DNA of 64,000 nt from Rhizobium sp. SL42 (GCF_021729845.1 NZ_CP063397.1:2680001-2744000), one strand, 5' to 3'. Shown: positions 23,563 to 32,239, counted from the first letter of the stretch. Numbers and translations: made by a program. Notes: a model not told the origin generated them from the sequence alone.

Positions 23563-24525
23563 ATGACTCGTACCATCGTCGCGTCTGCCACCAGGGAAAT
23601 CGTCATCGGCTTTGACCAGCCTTTCTGCGTCATCGGCGAGCGCATCAATCCGACCGGCCGCAAAAAGCTCGCCGCCGAGATGATCGAAGGGAATTTCGAC
23701 ACCGTCATCAAGGACGCGCTCGAACAGGTCGCCGCCGGCGCCACCATGCTCGACGTCAATGCCGGCGTCACCTCGGTCAATCCGAACGAGACCGAGCCTG
23801 GCCTCCTGGTCAAGACCATGGAAATCGTGCAAGGGCTCGTCGACGTGCCGCTGTCGATCGACAGCTCCGTCACCGCTGCCATCGAGGCCGCTCTCAAGGT
23901 CGCCAAGGGCCGCCCGCTGGTCAATTCGGTCACCGGCGAGGAAGAAAAGCTCGAGGCCATCCTGCCGCTTTGCGCCAAGTACAATGTCCCGGTCGTTGCC
24001 ATCTCCAATGACGAGACCGGCATTTCCATGGATCCGGACGTGCGTTTCGCCGTTGCCAAGAAGATCGTCGAACGCGCCATGGACTACGGCATCAAGCCGC
24101 ATGACATCGTCGTCGATCCCCTGGTCATGCCGATCGGCGCGCTCGGCGATGCCGGCCGCCAGGTGTTTCAGCTGCTCTACCGCCTGCGCAACGAGCTAAA
24201 GGTCAACACCACCTGCGGCCTGTCGAACATCTCCTTCGGCCTGCCGCACCGCCACGGCATCAATGCCGGCTTCATCCCGATGGTCATCGGCGCCGGCATG
24301 ACATCGGCGATCATGAACCCCTGCCGCCCGCAGGAAATGGAAGCCGTGCGCGCCGCAAACGTCTTGAACGGCACCGACCCGAATTGCGGCAACTGGATCA
24401 TGACCTACCGTGACCACAAGCCGGCGGAAGCCGGCGCCGCGCCCTCCACAACGCCTCCCGGCGCTTCATCCGGTCGTCGTGGTGGTCGCGCGGCACGGGC
24501 CGGTGCCGGTGCTGCTTCGGAGTAA
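23563..24525 (+). CDS. Methyltetrahydrofolate:corrinoid methyltransferase (MtvA/MtgA-type, DHPS-like fold)
   Basis: This 320-residue protein is started at the ATG at 23563, since the longer frame lacks family similarity. It has the pterin-binding TIM-barrel pattern: FCVIGERINPTGRKKLA, LDVNAGVTSVNPNE, LSIDSSVTAAIEAAL and VNTTCGLSNISFGLPHR. Family members move methyl groups between methyl-corrinoid proteins and tetrahydrofolate. Here it would take the methyl from the corrinoid protein at 17622-18323. It lies 98 bases after metF on the same strand. The last 35 residues are low-complexity (Ala/Gly/Arg). It is distinct from full-length MetH, which has four modules. Confidence 0.9.
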   Translation: MTRTIVASATREIVIGFDQPFCVIGERINPTGRKKLAAEMIEGNFDTVIKDALEQVAAGATMLDVNAGVTSVNPNETEPGLLVKTMEIVQGLVDVPLSIDSSVTAAIEAALKVAKGRPLVNSVTGEEEKLEAILPLCAKYNVPVVAISNDETGISMDPDVRFAVAKKIVERAMDYGIKPHDIVVDPLVMPIGALGDAGRQVFQLLYRLRNELKVNTTCGLSNISFGLPHRHGINAGFIPMVIGAGMTSAIMNPCRPQEMEAVRAANVLNGTDPNCGNWIMTYRDHKPAEAGAAPSTTPPGASSGRRGGRAARAGAGAASE

Positions 24526-24556
24526 GTATTGTAGCTCGCCCATCATCCGCCTGCAG

Positions 24557-24660
24557 GTACCTTCTCCCCGCAGGCGGGGAGAAGTCACAAGCGGCACCGC
24601 GGCCAGTCCCCTCGCCCCGTTTCCGGGGAGGGGGCTAGGGTGAGGGGCAAGGCGGTCCAC
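24557..24660 (+). repeat. Palindromic intergenic repeat (copy A)
   Basis: The hairpin CTTCTCCCC/GGGGAGAAG (24561-24584) is followed by a second GC-rich palindrome around CCCCGTTTCCGGGG and the motif CTAGGGTGAGGGGC. It resembles the CTTCTCCC...GGGAGAAG elements at 46890-46962, 47091-47217 and 47634-47681. It occupies the gap before the ASKHA gene and may act as a processing or attenuation element within the operon. Confidence 0.6.
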
Positions 24661-24728
24661 TCGACAACGGCAAAAATACCGCTTAGTCACGCCCCCTGCT
24701 TCCAGGCCTCTCAGGAATTGCATTGCTC

Positions 24729-26759
24729 ATGACCGAAATCGATCCCCTCGTCCTCTTCATGCCCTCCGGCAAGCGCGGCCGTTTTGCCGTCGGCACGCCG
24801 GTGCTGGATGCCGCGCGCCAGCTAGGCGTCTATGTCGAGAGCGTCTGCGGGGGGCGCGCCACGTGTGGGCGCTGCCAGATCGAAGTGCAGGAGGGCCATT
24901 TTGCCAAGCATGGCATCACGTCGTCCAACGACCATATCTCGCCTGTGGGTCCGAAGGAAAGGCGCTACAGCGAAGTGCGCACGCTGCCGGAGGGCCGCCG
25001 CCTCTCCTGTTCCGCCACTGTCCAGGGCGATCTCGTCGTCGACGTGCCGCAGGACGCGGTGGTCAATGCGCAGGTGGTGCGCAAGGCCGCCAGCGACCGC
25101 GTGATCGAGCGCAATCCGGCCGTGCATCTCTGCTATGTCGAGGTGGACGAGCCCGACATGCACAAGCCGCTCGGCGATCTCGACCGGATGAAGGTCATGC
25201 TGGAAAAGGACTGGGGCTACAGTGACCTGCAGGTCGAGCCCTATCTCTATCCGGAGATCCAGAAGATCCTGCGCAAGGGCAACTGGACGGTGACCGCCGC
25301 CATCCACCGCGACAGCCCGACCTCGCGCCCGACCATTGTCGCCCTCTGGCCCGGCCTGCACAACGAAGCCTATGGCATTGCCTGCGACATCGGCTCGACG
25401 ACGATCGCCATGCATCTCGTCTCGCTGCTGTCCGGCCGCATTGTTGCCTCCTCCGGCGCCTCCAATCCGCAGATCCGCTTCGGTGAAGATCTGATGAGCC
25501 GCGTCTCCTATGTGATGATGAACCCGGACGGCCGTGAAGCGATGACCAAGGCCGTGCGACAGGCGGTCTCCGACCTCGTCGACCAGGTCTGCGAGCAAGG
25601 TGGCATCGCCCGCAGCGATATCCTCGATTCCGTCTTCGTCGCCAATCCGATCATGCATCACCTGTTTCTCGGCATCGATCCGACCGAGCTTGGCCAGGCG
25701 CCCTTTGCGCTCGCCGTTTCCGGTGCCGTCTCCTGCCCGGCCAAGGACATCGAACTCGGCCTCAATCCCGGCGCCCGCACCTATCTCCTGCCCTGCATCG
25801 CCGGCCATGTCGGTGCCGACGCTGCCGGCGCCACGCTGGCCGAAGGTCCGCATCGCCAGGACAAGATGATGCTGATGGTCGACGTCGGCACCAATGCCGA
25901 GATCGTGCTTGGTAACCGGGTGCGCACCGTTGCCGCGTCTTCCCCGACTGGCCCCGCCTTCGAGGGCGCTGAAATCTCCTGCGGCCAGCGCGCAGCCCCC
26001 GGTGCAATCGAGCGCGTGCGCATCGATGCGACGACGCTCGAGCCGCGTTTCAAGGTGATCGGCGTCGAGCAGTGGTCAGATGAAGAGGGCTTTGCCGAAG
26101 CTGCCGAAAAGACCGGAATTACCGGCATTTGTGGCTCGGCGATCATCGAGGTCGTCGCCGAAATGTACCTGTCTGGCGTCATTTCGGCCGACGGCGTGGT
26201 CGATGGTTCCATGGCGGCGAAAAGCCCGCGCATCCTGGAAAATGGTCGTACCTTCTCCTACCTCCTGCATGACGGCGCGCAGAAGATCACGGTGACGCAG
26301 AACGACGTACGCGCCATCCAGCTCGCCAAGGCGGCTCTCTATGCCGGCATCAAGCTGTTGATGGAAAAGCTGGAAATCCAGACCGTCGACACGATCCGCT
26401 TTGCCGGCGCCTTCGGCTCCTTCATCGATCCGAAATACGCCATGGTGCTCGGCCTCATCCCCGATTGCGATCTTGCCGAAGTCAAGGCCGTCGGCAATGC
26501 CGCTGGCACCGGCGCTCTGATGGCGCTCTTGAACCGAGGTCACCGCCGCGAGATCGAGGAGACGGTGCGTGTGATCGAGAAAATCGAGACAGCACTTGAG
26601 CCCAATTTCCAGCAGCTGTTCATCGATGCCATGGCCTTGCCCAACAAGGTCGATCCCTTCCCGAAACTCTCGGCAGTGGTCACGCTGCCGGAGCGCAAGG
26701 TCCTGTCGGAAGGCGATGGTGAAGCGGGTGGTCGCAGGCGTCGCAGAAGCCGCGAATAG
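24729..26759 (+). CDS. ASKHA-domain corrinoid activation protein (RACo-like, 2Fe-2S)
   Basis: This 676-residue protein is started at the ATG at 24729, since TTG at 24723 is an alternative. The N-terminal ferredoxin domain carries a plant-type 2Fe-2S motif (Cys40, Cys46, Cys49, Cys94). A linker of about 100 residues leads to an ASKHA ATPase-like domain with YGIACDIGSTTIAMHL and LMVDVGTNAEIVLG, plus GAFGSFIDPKYA near residue 565. Family members (RACo, RamA-like) re-reduce inactive Co(II) corrinoid proteins to Co(I) with ATP. It completes the cluster. The Arg-rich tail (GGRRRRRSRE) resembles that of bmt. Confidence 0.92.
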   Translation: MTEIDPLVLFMPSGKRGRFAVGTPVLDAARQLGVYVESVCGGRATCGRCQIEVQEGHFAKHGITSSNDHISPVGPKERRYSEVRTLPEGRRLSCSATVQGDLVVDVPQDAVVNAQVVRKAASDRVIERNPAVHLCYVEVDEPDMHKPLGDLDRMKVMLEKDWGYSDLQVEPYLYPEIQKILRKGNWTVTAAIHRDSPTSRPTIVALWPGLHNEAYGIACDIGSTTIAMHLVSLLSGRIVASSGASNPQIRFGEDLMSRVSYVMMNPDGREAMTKAVRQAVSDLVDQVCEQGGIARSDILDSVFVANPIMHHLFLGIDPTELGQAPFALAVSGAVSCPAKDIELGLNPGARTYLLPCIAGHVGADAAGATLAEGPHRQDKMMLMVDVGTNAEIVLGNRVRTVAASSPTGPAFEGAEISCGQRAAPGAIERVRIDATTLEPRFKVIGVEQWSDEEGFAEAAEKTGITGICGSAIIEVVAEMYLSGVISADGVVDGSMAAKSPRILENGRTFSYLLHDGAQKITVTQNDVRAIQLAKAALYAGIKLLMEKLEIQTVDTIRFAGAFGSFIDPKYAMVLGLIPDCDLAEVKAVGNAAGTGALMALLNRGHRREIEETVRVIEKIETALEPNFQQLFIDAMALPNKVDPFPKLSAVVTLPERKVLSEGDGEAGGRRRRRSRE

Positions 26760-26770
26760 GCCCGGCGCCC

Positions 26771-27367
26771 TCAGTCGAGAATCCGCACCGATTTTTCCAC
26801 CATTGCACAGAGACTGTTCGCCGAGGCACCCCGAATGGGGCCGAAATACACCGTCTTCAGGTCACCATAGCCGACAAAGGCAAGGATCTGCCGTTTCAGC
26901 ACCTTTACCCAGCCATTGCCGTAGAACCACCGGAGTACGAACAACGGCGTATCCGAGGTGATCACCACTCGCGCCTTCCGCCCCTTGAGCAAGGCTTTCG
27001 GCAGCGCCTTGCCGTCGATATAGGCAAATGCAAATCCCGGCATCAGCAGCCGGTCGAACAGGCCCTTCAGTTTTCCCGGCGCCGAGCCCCACCACAACGG
27101 CTGTACCAGCACCAGCCTGTCGCTCCACACCAGCGTCTCGGCGAGTGTCGTCAGATCGGGCTCCCAGTCCATCCGCTGGTGATAGCCCTCCGCCAGATTG
27201 GCGTCGAAGCTGAGATCGGAGAGATGCACCAGCCTCACCTCCGCGCCGCTCTGCCGTGCGGCATCGGCAATGCGCTCCGCCATCTGGCGGCACAGCGTCG
27301 CTCGTCCGGGATTGCCGTTGAGAACCAGCAAGCGTGCCGGCATATTCGATGCGGTTAGGAAGGACAT
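26771..27367 (-). CDS. NAD(P)H-dependent oxidoreductase, flavodoxin-like fold (YwrO/KefF type)
   Basis: The start was set at the ATG at 27365-27367, six bases after GGGGATCC; the frame-extended start at 27379 adds four residues. The 198-residue protein has ARLLVLNGNPG at the N-terminus and the LVLVQPLWWGSAPGKLKGLFDR flavin-binding loop of this family. Members reduce quinones or serve as ancillary subunits. Divergent from a TetR gene and preceded by two operator-like palindromes, so it is the likely regulated target. Confidence 0.85.
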   Translation of the reverse strand: MSFLTASNMPARLLVLNGNPGRATLCRQMAERIADAARQSGAEVRLVHLSDLSFDANLAEGYHQRMDWEPDLTTLAETLVWSDRLVLVQPLWWGSAPGKLKGLFDRLLMPGFAFAYIDGKALPKALLKGRKARVVITSDTPLFVLRWFYGNGWVKVLKRQILAFVGYGDLKTVYFGPIRGASANSLCAMVEKSVRILD

Positions 27368-27416
27368 GCGGATCCCCATCAGTTGGTGGTGCGAAAGGCA
27401 GCAGGCGCAATTATTA

Positions 27417-27459
27417 TGACCACGGTCAAATTATACAAAGATAAATTGACCGTGGTCAA
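27417..27459 (+). promoter_or_regulatory. Tandem TetR-type operators
   Basis: Two copies of the palindrome TTGACC(GT/AC)GGTCAA lie 29 bases apart between the divergent genes: TGACCACGGTCA at 27417-27428 and TTGACCGTGGTCAA at 27446-27459. They are about one repressor dimer apart and are probably bound by the adjacent TetR protein. This is inference from symmetry and position. Confidence 0.65.
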
Positions 27460-27523
27460 CAACTAATGCAGACAGTGTATGGTCCGCTAACCGCGCACCG
27501 GACAGGCATCGGAGACCCACGCA

Positions 27524-28210
27524 ATGAAACTCAGCCAGGAACGCAGCCGCCAGACCCGCGAACAGATCCTCGCTGCCGCACGCGCCCTGTTTGCCGTCCA
27601 GGGTTTCGAGCAGACCAGCATCGATCAGGTGGCCGCCGGGGCAAAGGTTGCCAAGGCCAGCGTCTTTGCCCATTTCGGCGACAAGACCAATCTGCTCGCC
27701 GCCCTCGGACTGGCCGAGATCGAGGCAATCTCCGCGCGTAGTCGAGGCCTGGCAGCGGCAGCAATCGCAGGGCCGCTCGGCCGAGAACAGATCGACCCAG
27801 AGCCGCTCGACCCAGAGCCGCTAGACAAGGTCATCCATCGACTGCTGTCGCCCTGGCTCGACTATTTTGGTGCCGATCCGGCCTTTGCCCGTCTTTATCT
27901 GTCCCAGTCTGGCCTCGGCGCCGGTCCCTTCACCGAGCGCTTCCTGTCCATCTGCCACGAGCTGGAAGGATTGGTTGCCACCCTCATCCGCACCACCCTG
28001 CCGGCCTGCGACGACGCCCGCGCCACCATGCTCAGCCGCGGCATCCAGGCGCTGCTGCACGAGGTCATGGTCTACCGCCTGTCCGGCTGGACGCCGGATG
28101 CTGCAGCCGCAAGGGCGATGCTCGGGGATTTTCTTACTGTCTGGATTGCCGGCGCCACCGCCAGCGTTGATGCCAGCGTTTCTGCCAGTGGTGGCACATC
28201 ATCTGCCTGA
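27524..28210 (+). CDS. TetR/AcrR family transcriptional regulator
   Basis: This 228-residue protein has a classical N-terminal HTH: REQILAAARALFAVQGFEQT, followed by SIDQVAAGAKVAKASVFAHF and GDKTNLLA. It presumably represses itself and the divergent flavodoxin-fold reductase through the palindromes between them. A DPEPL unit is duplicated in the protein (DNA near 27795-27826), a small tandem duplication in the linker. The gene overlaps the 3' end of the convergent MocR gene by 12 bases. The ligand is unknown. Confidence 0.88.
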   Translation: MKLSQERSRQTREQILAAARALFAVQGFEQTSIDQVAAGAKVAKASVFAHFGDKTNLLAALGLAEIEAISARSRGLAAAAIAGPLGREQIDPEPLDPEPLDKVIHRLLSPWLDYFGADPAFARLYLSQSGLGAGPFTERFLSICHELEGLVATLIRTTLPACDDARATMLSRGIQALLHEVMVYRLSGWTPDAAAARAMLGDFLTVWIAGATASVDASVSASGGTSSA

Positions 28211-29638
28211 AAGCGCAACGAAACGTGGATCGCGGATGAAACGCCGCGCCGCCTGCGCCAGCACCTCGGCCTCGAAGCCGGAAAAGCCGATCACCAGCCC
28301 GCGCTTGTTTGTGCTGTCCGCATAAAGCGGCGACAGCGCCCGCACCCCGAACCCGGCATCTGCGGCGATCTGCACCAGCGCGACATCGTTGCTACCGGCC
28401 GGCAGATGCGCGACCAGATGCAACCCCTGTTCAGGCGGCACGACATGAAGGCCGCCGTCCTCCACCCCCGCTTCTTCAAGGGCCGTCATCAACGCATCGC
28501 GCGCCGACCGCAACCGCCGTCTCGCCCGTTTGACATGGCCGGAAAAATGCCCGTCACGCAGGAATTCCGCGAGCGCATCCTCGGCCAGCGTCGAGGGAAA
28601 ACGGTCGGTCAGCCGGCGCACGTCCAGCACGCGGTCACGCACCGCCCACGGCACCACGAGATAGCCGATGCGAAAGCCGGGCAGAAGCGTCTTGGAAAAC
28701 GTGCCGACATAGATCACCCGCCCCTCGCCGTCGATACCCTGCAGCGCACTCAGCGGCGGCCCGGAAAAACGGAACTCGCTGTCGTAATCATCCTCGATGA
28801 TATAGCCGCCGGCGCGCTGCGCCCAGTCGATCAGCTGCAGTCGGCGTGCCATCGATAGCGTCACGCCGAGCGGATACTGATGCGACGGCGTCACATAGAC
28901 GGCCCGCGCCTGTGGCGCCAGCCGCGCCCCGGCCGCTACATCCAGCCCTTCGCCATCGACCGGAACCGGCACGATCTCCATGCCGTTCGCGGCAAACACC
29001 TTGCGGGCCATCACATAGCAGGGATCCTCGATCCAGACCCGATCGCCGGCCTTCAGCAGCGCGCGGATGGTAAGATCGAGCGCCTGCTGGGTGCCGGAGG
29101 TCATGATCACCTGCTGGGGATCGCAGTTCACGCCCCGGGCCGCCTTCAGATAGGCTGCGATCTCGACCCTGAGCGCATGGCTGCCGGCCGGATCGTTATA
29201 GTGGAAATGCCGTGGTGACGGGTTGGTCAGGTGCCGGTTCATCAGCATGCGGAAGATCCGCAGCGTCGTCGCGTCCGCGGTCGAGCAGCCGAGCGTGCCG
29301 GGAAGCGGCGCCACCGCATCCGGCGCGTTACGAAGCCGCGGGCTGGCCGCCCTCGGAAGGCTTGGCACCGCCGCCGCCACATAGGTGCCCGCGCCGACCC
29401 TTGCCTCGGCGAAGCCATCGGCCGCCAGCATTTCATAGGCCGCAACCGCAGCACCGCGCGCGATGCCGAACCGCGCGGCGATGTCGCGCGTCGTCGGCAG
29501 CTTGTCGCCGGGGCAGAGCCGGCCATCGACGATCTGGTCGCGCAGCTCGCGGTAAAGCGCCTGCCGTCGCGGCCCGGACGCAGGCAGCAAGGGTCTTGCG
29601 GCAGACCAGTCGGAATTGGTTCGATCTTTCTTGGTCAT
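28199..29638 (-). CDS. MocR/PdxR-type GntR-aminotransferase regulator
   Basis: This 479-residue protein fuses an N-terminal GntR winged helix (YRELRDQIVDGRLCPGDKLP, then TTRDIAARFGIARGAAVAAY) to a fold I aminotransferase domain with the PLP lysine in GTFSKTLLPGF and D in YIIEDDYDSEF. Such proteins sense PLP or related amines and regulate vitamin B6 or amine genes. It diverges from a pyridoxamine-oxidase-like gene, a typical MocR arrangement. Near-identical ATTGGA elements lie directly before its start, suggesting autoregulation. Confidence 0.9.
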   Translation of the reverse strand: MTKKDRTNSDWSAARPLLPASGPRRQALYRELRDQIVDGRLCPGDKLPTTRDIAARFGIARGAAVAAYEMLAADGFAEARVGAGTYVAAAVPSLPRAASPRLRNAPDAVAPLPGTLGCSTADATTLRIFRMLMNRHLTNPSPRHFHYNDPAGSHALRVEIAAYLKAARGVNCDPQQVIMTSGTQQALDLTIRALLKAGDRVWIEDPCYVMARKVFAANGMEIVPVPVDGEGLDVAAGARLAPQARAVYVTPSHQYPLGVTLSMARRLQLIDWAQRAGGYIIEDDYDSEFRFSGPPLSALQGIDGEGRVIYVGTFSKTLLPGFRIGYLVVPWAVRDRVLDVRRLTDRFPSTLAEDALAEFLRDGHFSGHVKRARRRLRSARDALMTALEEAGVEDGGLHVVPPEQGLHLVAHLPAGSNDVALVQIAADAGFGVRALSPLYADSTNKRGLVIGFSGFEAEVLAQAARRFIRDPRFVALSGR

Positions 29639-29660
29639 ATTGGATCTTTATTGGACCAAT
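29639..29660 (+). promoter_or_regulatory. Candidate MocR operator
   Basis: ATTGGA (29639-29644) is repeated as ATTGGACCAAT (29650-29660), which is itself a palindrome. The pair lies immediately upstream of the MocR start codon and about 100 bases before the divergent PNPOx-like gene. Direct repeats with an overlapping dyad fit MocR-family binding. Inference only. Confidence 0.5.
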
Positions 29661-29759
29661 CGGCAGATCTATCCCTGCACCAAGGCCCCAGCAATGACAA
29701 GCCCGGATAACAAGCCTGGACGACATGCGCGGCCGGAAACCTTCCCGATGGAGACACAC

Positions 29760-30485
29760 ATGGACAAGATGGCAGGACAGACGACATTCCCGGTCAGCCC
29801 GCGCAACCGCGCAAGGCGTATGCACGAACGCGCCGCCTATGATCAGGAAGCCGTCTACGCCATCCTCGACAGCAGCTTTCTCTGTCATGTCGCCTATGTC
29901 ATCGACGGCCAGCCCTATTGCACGCCGACCATCCACTGGCGCGAGGGTGACTGGCTCTATTGGCACGGCTCGTCGGCCAGCCGCATGCTGAAGAGCCAGA
30001 GGGAGGGCGTGCGCGTCTGCCTGACCGTCTCCCACCTCGACGGTCTCGTGCTTGCCCGGTCCGGCTTCAACCACTCCGCCAACTACCGCTCGGCCATGTG
30101 CTTCGGCACGGCAGCCATCATCGACGACCCGCAGGAGAAAGCCCGCGCGCTGGCGGCTGTCGTCGACCGCTTCTATCCGGGCCGCAGTACGGAACTCCGC
30201 GAAAACCATGGCCAGGAGGTCAAGGCCAGCATGGTGATCGGCATGCGGATCGAGGAAGCGTCGGCGAAAAGCCGCGCCAAGGGCGTGGGTGACGACGAGG
30301 AAGACATGGCGACCCCTCTCTGGGCAGGCGTCATTCCGGTCAAGACCGTGATCGGCCCGGCAGAAATCAGCCCGCATGTGCCACCAGGCGTCAGTGCTCC
30401 GGATTACCTGAGGATCTACAGCGAGGGCCGGACGCTGGACGACGCCCTTCGCGACGCTCAGTTCGCCTACGAGGAAGCCCTATAG
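29760..30485 (+). CDS. Pyridoxamine 5'-phosphate oxidase family protein
   Basis: The start was set at the ATG at 29760 (241 residues), since GATGGAGAC precedes it. The frame is open upstream to 29616. The split-barrel flavin fold pattern is visible: YAILDSSFLCHVAYVIDGQP, YCTPTIHWREGDWLYWHGSS, and VCLTVSHLDGLVLARSGFNH. Many such proteins bind FMN or F420-like cofactors and reduce or detoxify small molecules. True PNPOx activity is not assured. It diverges from a MocR regulator, its likely controller, and its stop overlaps the convergent thioesterase by six bases. Confidence 0.85.
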   Translation: MDKMAGQTTFPVSPRNRARRMHERAAYDQEAVYAILDSSFLCHVAYVIDGQPYCTPTIHWREGDWLYWHGSSASRMLKSQREGVRVCLTVSHLDGLVLARSGFNHSANYRSAMCFGTAAIIDDPQEKARALAAVVDRFYPGRSTELRENHGQEVKASMVIGMRIEEASAKSRAKGVGDDEEDMATPLWAGVIPVKTVIGPAEISPHVPPGVSAPDYLRIYSEGRTLDDALRDAQFAYEEAL

Positions 30486-30929
30486 GGAGCCGGCTGCTGC
30501 GGCCGGTTCGCCCGAATCGGCCTTAAGCAGCCGCGCCCTCTGCGCGTCGGAAAACGCATGCGATTTCCGTGTTGCCTGGCAGAAATGCACAACGACCGTT
30601 TCGGCGGAAGCGCAGCACACCCCATTCTGGAACACCGCCTGCTGCATCGTCACCGACGAGCGACCGACCTTGATGATGCGTGTACCGATATCGACTGTGC
30701 CGGGCCATAGGATCTCGGCCAGATAGTTGAGCTCGAGCTTTGCCACGACGAAGGAAAAGCCGTCCTCCAGCAGCGGCTCGTCCGCCGCATAGATCATCTC
30801 GACGCGGCCGGTTTCCAGGAAAGTGGCAAACACCGCATTGTTGACATGCCCCTGGCGATCGGTGTCGCCATACCGCAGCTTGTCGTAGCTGCGGCACGGG
30901 AAATCTTCGAGGCGAGGCAGTTCGGTCAT
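30480..30929 (-). CDS. Acyl-CoA thioesterase (4HBT hot-dog fold)
   Basis: This 149-residue protein has the 4-hydroxybenzoyl-CoA thioesterase-like motif RYGDTDRQGHVNNAVFATFL, with the catalytic Asp in YGDTD and the helix that follows, as in YbgC/FadM-type enzymes. It probably hydrolyses an acyl-CoA; the substrate is unknown. It is on the minus strand just before the LysR gene's 3' end, with about 30 bases between them, so the LysR gene and this one may be cotranscribed. Confidence 0.85.
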   Translation of the reverse strand: MTELPRLEDFPCRSYDKLRYGDTDRQGHVNNAVFATFLETGRVEMIYAADEPLLEDGFSFVVAKLELNYLAEILWPGTVDIGTRIIKVGRSSVTMQQAVFQNGVCCASAETVVVHFCQATRKSHAFSDAQRARLLKADSGEPAAAAGSL

Positions 30930-30961
30930 CGTGTCTCCGGTTGGCTGTGGAGGATCGCAGT

Positions 30962-31858
30962 TCAGGCCGCGATCCCGATCATCTCGGCAAATGCATAACG
31001 CACGCTGTCGGCCACCGCCCGGATCGTGTCGCTCGTCTCGTTGCCGGTCAGCAAGCGCACGTCGAAGGATCCGAGATCCGGCAATCCGTGCTTGGAGCCC
31101 AGCGCCGTCATGTCGGCGGTCAGATAGCTGCGCGGCAAGGGTGCAACCGCCAGATCGGCAATCACCGCCGCGCGCTGCGCCATCGTATGCGCAGACAGAT
31201 AGGCAATGCGATACGGCCGCTTGTCCTTGTCGAGCCGCGCCAGCGCGTCGGCCCGCCAGCAGCAGCCGTCTTCCCAGATCGATACCGGCAACGGATCGCG
31301 CATATGCGCCGTGCCGCATTTCGCCCCGGCCCAGACCAGCTGCTCCTGATGGATGACCTCGCCCTCGTGCACAACGGCCCCCGGTGCGCAATTGATCAGC
31401 GTCAGGTCCAGCCGCTGTTCCTGCAGCCGCCGGCGCAGCGCCCCGGACGTATCGACGGTCAGATCGACCATGATAGCCGGGTAATGTTCGGCAAAGCGCC
31501 TGAGGATCGTCGGCATGAATCGTTCGCCGATATCGTCTGGCGCCCCGAGCCGGACCACGCCCTTCATCTCCGGCATGCGAAAGCGTCCGACCGCCTCGTT
31601 CGACAGCGCCAGGATGCGCCGCGCATAGGGAAGCAAGACCTCCCCTCCTTCTGTGAGTGCAACGGATCGTGCGTCGCGCAGGAACAGCGTCACGCTCAAC
31701 TGCTCCTCCAGCTTCTTGATCTGCATCGACACGGCCGACGGCGTGCGAAACACGCGGTCGGCGGCCGTAGTGAAGCTCCCGGTTTCCGCAATCGCAACGA
31801 ATGTCCGCAGCACATCGTTGTCGAGCAGCGGCAGGGGTTGGCGCAGCATGAGTGTCAT
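30962..31858 (-). CDS. LysR family regulator (LsrB/VtlR-like)
   Basis: The start was placed at the ATG at 31856-31858 (298 residues), with GAAGG nine bases upstream. The longer frame to 31900 adds 14 doubtful residues. The HTH is LDNDVLRTFVAIAETGSFTT, then TPSAVSMQIKKLEEQL. This N-terminal pattern closely follows LsrB/VtlR-type regulators, which in Agrobacterium, Brucella and Sinorhizobium control small DUF1127 proteins and sRNAs. Here a DUF1127 gene lies divergently 106 bases away. The paralogue assignment is an inference. Confidence 0.85.
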   Translation of the reverse strand: MTLMLRQPLPLLDNDVLRTFVAIAETGSFTTAADRVFRTPSAVSMQIKKLEEQLSVTLFLRDARSVALTEGGEVLLPYARRILALSNEAVGRFRMPEMKGVVRLGAPDDIGERFMPTILRRFAEHYPAIMVDLTVDTSGALRRRLQEQRLDLTLINCAPGAVVHEGEVIHQEQLVWAGAKCGTAHMRDPLPVSIWEDGCCWRADALARLDKDKRPYRIAYLSAHTMAQRAAVIADLAVAPLPRSYLTADMTALGSKHGLPDLGSFDVRLLTGNETSDTIRAVADSVRYAFAEMIGIAA

Positions 31859-31903
31859 GGCGATAGCCTTCAAGAAAATTGAACATGAGGACGATATCAT
31901 TGC

Positions 31904-31924
31904 GTTTGATTGAATGTCAATCGA
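31904..31924 (+). promoter_or_regulatory. LysR-type dyad upstream of DUF1127 gene
   Basis: TTGATTGAATGTCAATCGA (31906-31924) is an imperfect inverted repeat with a T-N11-A core, located between the divergent LysR and DUF1127 genes. The core GTTTGATTGA (31904-31913) recurs at 32157-32166 upstream of the second DUF1127 gene. Confidence 0.5.
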
Positions 31925-31964
31925 GGCGCATTTTCATCCCATGCACTGAACAAAGGAGGAAGAC

Positions 31965-32174
31965 ATGCTTCTCGGCGCTTTTCTGGCCTATTGCCACGAC
32001 CGCTATCGTGATCGCCTTAACACTCGTCTCCGGGCAAGGACACAAGCCGCAGCACAGCGCGAGATCGCCCGCCTGCCGGACTATCTGCAACGTGACCTGG
32101 CTTTGGGTGGCGCCGATCAATCATCAGTAAATCGAATTGATGCCATAAGAAACATTCGTTTGATTGATGATTAA
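31965..32174 (+). CDS. DUF1127 small protein, 69 aa
   Basis: Starts at the ATG at 31965 after AAAGGAGGAAG. The 69-residue basic protein has the DUF1127 pattern: RARTQAAAQREIARLPDYLQ followed by RDLAL. Proteins of this family in Agrobacterium and Brucella affect phosphate, central carbon metabolism and RNA-linked processes and are targets of VtlR. The 3' end carries an AT-rich dyad region (32116-32172) resembling the operator of the LysR gene. Confidence 0.8.
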   Translation: MLLGAFLAYCHDRYRDRLNTRLRARTQAAAQREIARLPDYLQRDLALGGADQSSVNRIDAIRNIRLIDD

Positions 32175-32239
32175 CGAGAGCAGATAAACGAACTGCCAAA
32201 CGGGTTCCCCGCTGGGCCTGACCGAAAAGGATAAATGCC

